Shown here: positions 1 to 4,786 of the stretch, piece by piece
How the letters are laid out: each line of letters opens with the position of its first letter
Position numbering within the stretch: position 1 is the first letter of the stretch
NCBI GenBank assembly: GCA_903854365.1
Contig: CAINWE010000113.1
Span: forward strand, 1-6,833
Direction: 5' to 3'
From: Oligoflexia bacterium
Lineage (GTDB): Bacteria; Bdellovibrionota; UBA1018
Length of the DNA stretch: 6,833 nucleotides
Position numbers and translations under genes: made by a program
The notes under the pieces: model-generated
What the model was told of the DNA's origin: nothing
Database searches by the model: none
The model's input: only the letters and a program-made list of their open reading frames with translations

Positions 1-725
1 CCCTCATTGCGCTCAAATGGGCTCAGACTCTCGACGGCCAATTAGCTGACGACTCCCTGTCGTCGCAATGGATTTCTAGCCCTACTTCTCGAGCATACAC
101 CCATTGGCTCAGACAGCATTATGATCTCATCGCAGTAGGCGCAAAAACCGTTTTAACAGACGCTCCCCGACTCAACGTAAGAAACTGTATTCACCCAGAG
201 CAAGCCCAACCCTTACCAGTTGTACTCGATCCAAAAGGGATATTACTCAACATCCCCCGCGAAAAACAAGACGTGCTAAAAACCACGACATTTCCACCCG
301 GCCGAAAAACTGTGCTCATCACCAGCCAGGCCGCGCTTCACAAACACCCACAATCTTGGATGAAAACCTTAAAAGATCTAACAATCCTCCAGCAAACCGG
401 CCAGGACTGGATCCCCGCAGTCGTAGAGATCTTAAACGGACCAACCCTACACCAAGTTCTGGGCCGAAAACTCCAAAGCATTCTCATCGAAGGTGGCAGC
501 CAAACGCTGACTCAATGGATGGCCGCAGGGCACGGGGATATTTTCCATACGTTTATCGGCCCCCTGATCACGGGAGGAGAGAAGAACAGACTTGCTCTCA
601 AGCGACTTTTAAAGGACGCATCGAAACTCCATACCCTGTCCACTTCTCAGCTCGAATCTGATCTACTGATCGAAATGATTTCAGAAGAAATTAAGCAAAG
701 AGTATTTCAGTACGAGGCGTTTTAA
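1..725 (+). CDS. ribD: RibD carboxy-terminal reductase domain (5' end outside window)
   Basis: This is the reductase half of riboflavin biosynthesis. The family reduces the ribosyl group of 5-amino-6-(5-phosphoribosylamino)uracil with NADPH in the cytosol. The frame is open from the left edge (first whole codon at 3), giving 240 visible residues and a TAA at 723-725. Family landmarks are visible in order: LKWAQTLDG (residues 4-12 of the visible part), SQWISS (21-26), a TVLTDAPRLNVR segment (49-60), LIEGGS (161-166) and GPLITGG (186-192). A GTG at 273 is not the start, because conserved sequence continues well upstream of it. In most bacteria this domain follows a zinc deaminase domain in a protein of about 360 residues. 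That part would lie off the left edge, so whether this is a fusion or a stand-alone reductase cannot be decided. One oddity is Ala54, in a position normally Asp or Asn (D-D/N-P). The gene ends one base from the convergent downstream gene, with no terminator between them. The family call is secure; the exact symbol is slightly less so. Confidence 0.88.
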   Translation, partial: LIALKWAQTLDGQLADDSLSSQWISSPTSRAYTHWLRQHYDLIAVGAKTVLTDAPRLNVRNCIHPEQAQPLPVVLDPKGILLNIPREKQDVLKTTTFPPGRKTVLITSQAALHKHPQSWMKTLKDLTILQQTGQDWIPAVVEILNGPTLHQVLGRKLQSILIEGGSQTLTQWMAAGHGDIFHTFIGPLITGGEKNRLALKRLLKDASKLHTLSTSQLESDLLIEMISEEIKQRVFQYEAF

Positions 726-726
726 C

Positions 727-1335
727 TTACACAAAATCCACGTTAAATTCCAAGACCGATCCCCATCTCAACGTACCCGCATGTCCACTCTGCAAAGACC
801 CGACTCCAGCAGGCGTGCCGGTAAACAGCAGATCCCCTTCGCATAGCGGAAAAAATCCTCGAGCTGACCGAATACAACTCTCTGGGGAATGCCTCATCTG
901 CTCGCCCCGACCCGTCTGCTTCAAAATACCGTCAATCAAAAATTCAAAGGGTTGCTCGAGATAATCTGAAAATTGAGTCAACAAAATCCAAGGCCCCAAC
1001 ACCGCAGAATGAGGAAATACTTTACTGATCTCCCATGGGTGCCCTTGCCTTTTCAGAGCAGTCTGCACGTCCCTCAAGGTCAAATCGAGCCCCAAAGTGA
1101 CTGCATCTGGAACGCCCGACCGCCCAAGCCTTAAAACAATCTCGCACTCATGATGCACGATCCCCCTTCCACGCGGGAGCACCACTTCCACCCTTTGCCC
1201 ACGTAACTCAATGCCCGGCACTTGGGCCACTACACTCGGAGGCTTGATAAAGAAAATAGGAAACTCCGGCACCGCATCACCCAGCTCACGCGCATGCTCA
1301 ATGTAATTTTTCCCAACACAAATTAATTTATCCAT
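727..1335 (-). CDS. Fumarylacetoacetate hydrolase (FAH) family protein
   Basis: This is a 202-residue single-domain member of the FAH superfamily, the group that includes acylpyruvate hydrolases and oxaloacetate decarboxylases (FAHD1/YcgM-like) and 2-oxo-hepta-ene-dioate enzymes. These are cytosolic, metal-dependent enzymes that split C-C bonds or decarboxylate 2-oxo acids. Visible family motifs are GKNYIEHARE (8-17), FFIKPPS (28-34), HHECE (61-65), a GLDLTLRDVQ segment (82-91), GHPWEISKVF (98-107) and GDLLFTGTPAGVG near the carboxy end. By family knowledge E63, E65 and D84 are the likely Mg2+/Mn2+ ligands. The length matches the compact FAHD1-type members, so it is probably complete. The ATG at 1335-1333 is preceded by TAAGG with 9 bases of spacing, a modest but usable Shine-Dalgarno. 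Neighbours give no pathway context: a riboflavin gene converges on it and a regulator diverges from it. The substrate is unknown. Confidence 0.86.
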   Translation of the reverse strand: MDKLICVGKNYIEHARELGDAVPEFPIFFIKPPSVVAQVPGIELRGQRVEVVLPRGRGIVHHECEIVLRLGRSGVPDAVTLGLDLTLRDVQTALKRQGHPWEISKVFPHSAVLGPWILLTQFSDYLEQPFEFLIDGILKQTGRGEQMRHSPESCIRSARGFFPLCEGDLLFTGTPAGVGSLQSGHAGTLRWGSVLEFNVDFV

Positions 1336-1429
1336 AAATTCTTACCTTATAAAATTACATCTAAAGATCAGACTTACCATATCCAGGATTCGCTCAGAAA
1401 CTAAGATTTTAGTGCAAATTATTACTGAT

Positions 1430-1438
1430 TGATATAAG
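1430..1438 (+). promoter_or_regulatory. Candidate extended -10 promoter for the response regulator operon
   Basis: The bases TGATATAAG form an extended -10: TG, one base, then TATAAG, which is 5 of 6 matches to TATAAT. No good -35 hexamer is found 16-18 bases upstream, which is tolerated for extended -10 promoters. Transcription would begin near 1445, leaving a leader of about 120 bases before the ATG at 1567. This is pattern matching only; the organism's sigma-factor preferences are unknown. Confidence 0.4.
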
Positions 1439-1448
1439 TCCTAAACAA

Positions 1449-1530
1449 GGAGAGAAAGCAGGGGGCTATCTCTCTAAAGCCAGATTCGATGAATCGAGCA
1501 AACTCGGGGGGCATCGAGTGCTTACGCTAA
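1449..1530 (+). other. Hairpin-rich 5' leader upstream of the response regulator
   Basis: Several short complementary segments lie in a row. GAGAGA at 1450-1455 can pair with TCTCTC at 1469-1474. Within that loop GGCT (1464-1467) can pair with AGCC (1478-1481) just past the stem, which would make an H-type pseudoknot. GATTC (1483-1487) pairs with GAATC (1491-1495) across three bases. CGAG-CAAA-CTCG (1495-1506) is a clean tetraloop hairpin, followed by six G (1506-1511). AGTG-CTTA-CGCT (1518-1529) is a fourth possible hairpin. The second and third hairpins share base 1495, so not all can form at once. No known riboswitch consensus was recognised. Each stem is short enough to arise by chance; the density is what draws attention. 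Confidence 0.3.
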
Positions 1531-1566
1531 AAACCGCGGACAAAACCCATATCCAGGTATGCCACC

Positions 1567-3063
1567 ATGCTTAAACTTCTTGTGGCCGATGGTGACGCAG
1601 ACCTTCGAAACTCGGTAGCCGCTGCCTTCACAGACAAAAACTACTCCATTGACCACGCAACTCTGGGAGAAGAATGCATTACCCGGGTCCTCAGAGACCA
1701 CTATGATCTCGTACTCCTCGACGTCACAACGCCGCGAATTTCTGGACTGGAAGTGCTGAAAGAGATCAAAGTTCACGACCCATCGATCATTGTCATCGCA
1801 GTTACCGCAGTCTCCAACGTGCGGGATGCCATCGAAGTCATTCGACAAGGCGCCTACAATTACTTAGAAAAGCCAATTCAAATCGATCAACTCGTCTATC
1901 ACATTGAGCAAGCCATTCGAGCTAGACACATCGTTCAAAAACCCGATGGATCTGCTCGCAAATTTCGACTCTCAAGCAACTCGGATTTTATTGGCCACAG
2001 TCATGAAATGAAGCAGATCTTCACCGTCATTGACAAACTTTCTAGGGTCGACACTGCCGTCTTAATTCGAGGAGAAAGCGGCACTGGAAAGGAGCTAGTA
2101 GCCCAAGCCCTCCATTCCAGTAGTTCTCGAAAAACTCATCGTTTTGTGACTGTAAACTGCGCCGCCATCCCCGAAAACCTCATTGAAAGCGAACTTTTCG
2201 GCCACGAACGAGGAGCCTTCACAGGAGCCGAATCAAGAAAGATCGGAAAATTTCAATATGCCGACGGAGGGACACTCTTTTTGGATGAGATCGGCGAACT
2301 CTCTCCCTGCATGCAGGTCAAACTCCTGAGGGTCCTCCAAGAAAAGACTTTCTTTCCGGTAGGCTCCAATCGCGAGATCGAAGTCAGCATCCGAATCGTC
2401 GCCGCCACGCACAGAAACCTAGAGGAAATGATCAAAAAGGGTCAGTTCAGAGAAGACCTTTTTTACCGCCTAAACGTTCTGCCGATTCAACTCCCCCCAC
2501 TCCGGGAAAGAAAAAACGATATCGAAGCCCTCTGCGAACACTTTATTGATAAATTCAACCGTCAACACCAAAAGTGTATTGCCCGGGCCTCTCTCGCGGC
2601 AATGACCCTGCTCAAAAACCATGCCTGGCCAGGCAACATCAGAGAACTCGAAAACGTAATTGAACACGCATTCGTCATTGAAAATACAAATGAAATCACC
2701 CCAGAGAGTCTCCCGAAAAGCCTTCGACTCTCAGTCGTCCCCAACGCCATGGACGCCCCAGCCCGCCGTGCCGATGAGTCGGTCCGACCTGGCCTCACGA
2801 TCCACGAGCAGATCCTCCCCGTCGATCATCAAAGACTCGATTTTCAAGCTAACAAGGAGGCGTTCGAACGACAATTTCTGATTCGAGCACTCCAGAAGTT
2901 CAACGGCAGGATCAACCAAACCGCCTTGCAGGCCAACATTCCCAAAAAGACCCTCTTGAGAAAGCTAGAGAAATACGGCATCAACGCCTGCGATTATTCG
3001 TCACGCGAGATGCCGAACAAAAAGAAGAGCGAGGTCCGCGAATTGCAAAGGCAACCTCCCTAA
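1567..3063 (+). CDS. NtrC-family sigma-54-dependent response regulator (receiver, AAA+, Fis-type HTH)
   Basis: This 498-residue cytosolic transcription activator has the classical three-part order. The receiver domain (about 1-120) has phosphoacceptor D52, switch residues T80 and K102, and an acidic pocket that reads D8-G9-D10 where D-D is usual. The sigma-54 interaction AAA+ domain (about 141-388) has Walker A GESGTGKE (169-176), the sigma-54 loop GAFTGA (216-221), Walker B GGTLFLDEIG (234-243), an arginine-finger region around R295/R301 (FREDLFYRLN), and a sensor II motif WPGNIRELEN (354-363). A polar linker (about 390-428) leads to a Fis-type helix-turn-helix (about 430-472, ending TLLRKLEKYGI) and a Lys-rich tail. 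An intact GAFTGA means it should remodel sigma-54 polymerase at -24/-12 promoters. The ATG at 1567 is preceded by a weak AGGT 8 bases away, and an in-frame stop lies at 1528-1530. No histidine kinase is adjacent, so its partner is elsewhere or phosphorylation is not the trigger. It is likely co-transcribed with the next gene. Confidence 0.95.
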   Translation: MLKLLVADGDADLRNSVAAAFTDKNYSIDHATLGEECITRVLRDHYDLVLLDVTTPRISGLEVLKEIKVHDPSIIVIAVTAVSNVRDAIEVIRQGAYNYLEKPIQIDQLVYHIEQAIRARHIVQKPDGSARKFRLSSNSDFIGHSHEMKQIFTVIDKLSRVDTAVLIRGESGTGKELVAQALHSSSSRKTHRFVTVNCAAIPENLIESELFGHERGAFTGAESRKIGKFQYADGGTLFLDEIGELSPCMQVKLLRVLQEKTFFPVGSNREIEVSIRIVAATHRNLEEMIKKGQFREDLFYRLNVLPIQLPPLRERKNDIEALCEHFIDKFNRQHQKCIARASLAAMTLLKNHAWPGNIRELENVIEHAFVIENTNEITPESLPKSLRLSVVPNAMDAPARRADESVRPGLTIHEQILPVDHQRLDFQANKEAFERQFLIRALQKFNGRINQTALQANIPKKTLLRKLEKYGINACDYSSREMPNKKKSEVRELQRQPP

Positions 3064-3064
3064 G

Positions 3065-3071
3065 AGGAGGG
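3065..3071 (+). promoter_or_regulatory. Strong Shine-Dalgarno fixing the start of the 198-residue protein
   Basis: AGGAGGG lies 9 bases before the ATG at 3081 and begins two bases after the regulator's stop codon. It is the best ribosome binding site in the window. It supports both the chosen start and translation of this gene at least as efficiently as the upstream regulator, whose own site is weak. Confidence 0.75.
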
Positions 3072-3080
3072 ATCTCGGTT

Positions 3081-3677
3081 ATGCCTAAAAAGAAACCGGA
3101 GCTTTTCTGTATCTACGGACCAGAAAATGCCGAACACGAAATCCGAAAAGCTTACCTAGGCGCCATCGAAACCTGCGCGCTCCTCATCCACCCCTCTCCC
3201 ACGACACCAACCGTCGACCCAAATGAAGTCATTGAAATCTATGAACGAGCCTGCCAACACTACAATACCAACCACCGCCTAGCAGCAGAACGCTGGGCCC
3301 GCGCCGCGAAACACCTCGCTCAGGCCTTGCTCCACGAAGCTAAGATCGCCTATCTTGAAAAACATCATCAATCGCTCCCCTATCTAGAAGGAGCGCACGA
3401 CGAAGAATACGGACTCTATCAAAGATCCGATACTACGGCTGACCTCGTCTCTTCAGCAGCCAGTCGAATACCGCCCGGCTTTAAGCAAATGCCGCCTCAA
3501 ATGAGAAACTACCTCTCTCGAGCTCATCACCACCTTGAAATACTTGAACACTCCGACGAGCAGCACGAGCTCCTCCGCGCTGAAAGAATTCAAGCGACGT
3601 ATGAGTATTGCCGAGCACTCGAATGCATGGGTTTAGGATACGAATCAGAATTTAAGTCAAAATCAAAAGCTGCCTAG
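3081..3677 (+). CDS. Uncharacterised soluble protein co-transcribed with the response regulator
   Basis: I do not recognise this 198-residue protein. It has no signal peptide, no membrane segment and no known catalytic motif that I can see, so it is probably cytosolic. The sequence is mostly helical in character, rich in Glu, His, Ala and Tyr. The longest amphipathic stretch runs about 65-97 (H-R-L-A-A-E-R-W-A-R onward to the HH at 95-96), a second helical segment about 142-170, and a third about 171-187. A Pro-rich break (38-47, PSPTTPTVDP) and another around 131-139 divide the chain into about three blocks. There are five cysteines (10, 32, 58, 177, 182), with no metal-site spacing. The tail is Lys/Ser-rich. 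It starts 17 bases after the regulator stop, behind AGGAGGG, which implies one operon and perhaps a shared task such as modulating the regulator or being an adaptor. That role is inference from position only. Codon use and motif-free but consistent reading support a real gene. Confidence 0.8.
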   Translation: MPKKKPELFCIYGPENAEHEIRKAYLGAIETCALLIHPSPTTPTVDPNEVIEIYERACQHYNTNHRLAAERWARAAKHLAQALLHEAKIAYLEKHHQSLPYLEGAHDEEYGLYQRSDTTADLVSSAASRIPPGFKQMPPQMRNYLSRAHHHLEILEHSDEQHELLRAERIQATYEYCRALECMGLGYESEFKSKSKAA

Positions 3678-3734
3678 CTCAAGTCGTCATCAGCACTGAG
3701 GCAAGAATTCTGTCAAATCCAATCCACAAAAGAC

Positions 3735-3763
3735 AAAAAAAATGGCCCCATTTCTGGGGCCAT
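3735..3763 (-). terminator. Intrinsic terminator of the rplM-rpsI operon
   Basis: ATGGCCCCA (3742-3750) and TGGGGCCAT (3755-3763) form a perfect 9-base-pair stem with a four-base TTTC loop. Read on the minus strand the stem is followed by eight U residues (complement of the A run 3735-3742). It lies about 28 bases beyond the rpsI stop codon, the right place to end that operon. On the plus strand the hairpin is not followed by a T run, so it would at best be a weak terminator for the incoming regulator operon. Confidence 0.92.
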
Positions 3764-3791
3764 CTTCCGAAAACAAATAGAACTCTTGCGA

Positions 3792-4190
3792 TTAACGCTT
3801 TGAGTACTGGTAACGACGACGCGCACCAGCCAAGCCGTATTTTTTACGCTCGACTTCACGAGAGTCACGAGTCAAATGACCGGCCTTCTTCAGAACAGGT
3901 CTAAAAGCAGGATCCACTTCAAGAAGAGCTCGAGCAATCCCATGCTTCACTGCGCCTGCCTGACCCGAAAGACCACCACCCTGAACGTTGATCGCAATAT
4001 CAAAACGACCTGCAGTCGCGGTCAAATCTAATACTTGCATAATCAGCATTCGAGAAGTGGGACGAGGGAAGTATTCCTCGAATGAACGATCGTTCACTCG
4101 AATTACACCTTCGTCTCCAGCTCTGGGGCGAAGGTAAACACGAGCTATCGCGTTTTTTCGCTTTCCCACTCGGTGTAACTGTTTTTCCAT
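3792..4190 (-). CDS. rpsI: Small-subunit ribosomal protein S9 (uS9)
   Basis: This 132-residue protein is part of the 30S head, with its carboxy-terminal tail reaching toward the P-site tRNA. Hallmarks are the GKRKNAIARVYLRP amino end (9-22), the Gly-rich GGGLSGQAGAVKHGIARALL region in the middle, DPAFRPVLKKAGHLTRD, and the invariant SKR terminus (130-132). Length is normal for bacterial S9 (about 130). The ATG is preceded by TAAGGAG with ideal spacing. It is the second gene of the conserved L13-S9 pair, 21 bases after rplM, and is followed by a strong terminator. Nothing is unusual in the protein; its final segment GARRRYQYSKR uses aromatic residues where other bacteria often have A-P-Q-F. 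Confidence 0.98.
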   Translation of the reverse strand: MEKQLHRVGKRKNAIARVYLRPRAGDEGVIRVNDRSFEEYFPRPTSRMLIMQVLDLTATAGRFDIAINVQGGGLSGQAGAVKHGIARALLEVDPAFRPVLKKAGHLTRDSREVERKKYGLAGARRRYQYSKR

Positions 4191-4199
4191 TTCAAATCT

Positions 4200-4206
4200 C
4201 TCCTTA
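4200..4206 (-). promoter_or_regulatory. rpsI: Shine-Dalgarno of rpsI
   Basis: On the minus strand TAAGGAG lies 9 bases before the rpsI ATG, inside the 21-base gap after the rplM stop. This contrasts with rplM, which has no such site, and suggests that S9 is initiated independently rather than by coupling alone. Confidence 0.75.
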
Positions 4207-4211
4207 GTTGA

Positions 4212-4721
4212 CTAAACTTTTGCCTTAGGCCTAGAAACGACTGTGTTTCGAATTGCCCCAGCAGGTAAAGGCTGAGGACATTGAGCCTGATGAGAATGCT
4301 CACTGCCTGCGAAAATTTTCAATTTCTTAATTTGGTGCCGAGCTAGGCTAGACTTATTGGTCATCCCCCAAATCGCTCGTCTCAAAATTTCTTCTGGGTG
4401 TTGAGCCAACATCTGCTTGGCGGTTTTAGTCTTGAGACCACCCACGTACCCTGAATGATCGCGATACAACTTATCATTCCACTTGTTCCGAGTGAAAACG
4501 ACTTGATCTGCGTTTAATACAATTACGAAATCACCCGTATCGGCGTGCTTCGTGTAGGTGGGCTTATGCTTACCCGTGATCACACGGGCCAAAACCGTAG
4601 CGAGACGACCCACCACTTGGTCTTTTGCATCAACAACATACCACTTTGGAGCGTTTTGGCCGTTGGGCTCGAAAAAGTGGGGACCAGATTGCTTTGCCTG
4701 ATAGGACTTTTGCTGAAACAT
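4212..4721 (-). CDS. rplM: Large-subunit ribosomal protein L13 (uL13), extended at both ends
   Basis: This 169-residue protein is an early-assembling 50S component. Core L13 motifs are KWYVVDA (26-32), GRLATVLAR (38-46), a GKHKPTYTKHADTGDFVIVLNA stretch (50-71), DHSGYVGGLK and AGSEHSHQAQ (ending at 147). Usual bacterial L13 is about 142-150 residues. The excess comes from roughly ten extra residues between the family-like start MFQQKSYQAK and KWYVVDA, and from a 17-residue basic tail (153-169) after PQPL. The ATG at 4721 is chosen because MxQKSYxAK resembles other L13 starts and no later start fits. No Shine-Dalgarno precedes it: the minus-strand bases just upstream read CTCTCCT, the complement of one. 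A promoter-like element sits so close that the transcript may be leaderless. It is the first gene of the rplM-rpsI operon. Confidence 0.97.
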   Translation of the reverse strand: MFQQKSYQAKQSGPHFFEPNGQNAPKWYVVDAKDQVVGRLATVLARVITGKHKPTYTKHADTGDFVIVLNADQVVFTRNKWNDKLYRDHSGYVGGLKTKTAKQMLAQHPEEILRRAIWGMTNKSSLARHQIKKLKIFAGSEHSHQAQCPQPLPAGAIRNTVVSRPKAKV

Positions 4722-4732
4722 AGGAGAGTGGA

Positions 4733-4759
4733 ATTACAGGAGCTCGGAGTTGAAGTCAA
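4733..4759 (-). promoter_or_regulatory. Candidate promoter of rplM-rpsI, close to the start codon
   Basis: On the minus strand TTGACT (4759-4754; 5/6 to TTGACA) is followed 15 bases later by TGTAAT (4738-4733; 5/6 to TATAAT). Fifteen is shorter than the usual 17 spacing, which lowers confidence. Transcription would begin near 4726, about five bases before the rplM ATG, consistent with the missing Shine-Dalgarno. Confidence 0.4.
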
Positions 4760-4760
4760 C
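4749..4760. repeat. Inverted repeat GTTGA-AG-TCAAC between divergent genes
   Basis: GTTGA (4749-4753) and TCAAC (4756-4760) are perfect inverted copies around two bases. Each arm contains the start of a -35-like hexamer pointing outward, TTGAAG on plus and TTGACT on minus. The two promoters would therefore overlap and exclude each other, or the repeat could be an operator. The arms are only five bases, so chance is possible. Confidence 0.5.
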
Positions 4761-4778
4761 CAATTTCTAGAGTAGATT
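4750..4778 (+). promoter_or_regulatory. Candidate promoter of the ureohydrolase gene
   Basis: TTGAAG (4750-4755; 4/6 to consensus) and TAGATT (4773-4778; 4/6) are separated by an ideal 17 bases. The start of transcription would be near 4785, essentially at the ATG at 4787, matching the absence of a Shine-Dalgarno before this gene. The hexamers are weak individually. Confidence 0.35.
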
Positions 4779-4786
4779 CTCCAGAA

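Larger units (their letters stand above)
1336..1566. other. Divergent intergenic region between FAH-family gene and response regulator
   Basis: This 231-base gap separates two divergent genes. Its left part (1336-1440) is A/T-rich and suits promoters in both directions. The right part (about 1445-1566) is richer in G and C and full of short inverted repeats, described under the leader entry. I saw no sigma-54 -24/-12 element (GG and GC ten bases apart in the usual context), no tRNA and no riboswitch class that I could recognise. For the minus-strand gene a TATAAG lies only a few bases from its ATG, without a good -35, so no promoter is claimed there. Confidence 0.6.

Noticed and set aside
273..725. 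GTG at 273 as the start of a separate 150-residue protein.
   Set aside because: Conserved RibD reductase motifs continue upstream in the same frame to the window edge, so the GTG is internal.
1336..1566. Searched for a known riboswitch (c-di-GMP, cobalamin, glycine, fluoride, TPP, guanidine) in the leader.
   Set aside because: None of the conserved core strings was present; only generic hairpins were seen.
1559..1618. Short overlapping frame starting at ATG 1559, 19 codons, overlapping the response regulator start.
   Set aside because: The AGGT that could serve it touches the ATG directly, leaving no spacing, and the peptide shows no family feature. The resemblance of GCCACCATG to a eukaryotic start context is chance in a bacterial sequence.
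1522..1848. A 108-codon open frame on the minus strand within the receiver domain.
   Set aside because: It is a shadow of the clearly conserved receiver-domain coding frame, and its product resembles no family.
3291..3314. R-X6-H (R71 to H78) in the unknown protein, reminiscent of the HEPN RNase motif.
   Set aside because: The protein is rich in Arg and His so such spacing is likely by chance, the usual polar residue after Arg is absent, and no antitoxin-like partner is adjacent.
1336..4786. Searched the intergenic gaps for a sigma-54 -24/-12 promoter that the activator could control locally.
   Set aside because: No TGGC-N8-TTGC-like element was found in any gap, so its targets are probably elsewhere.
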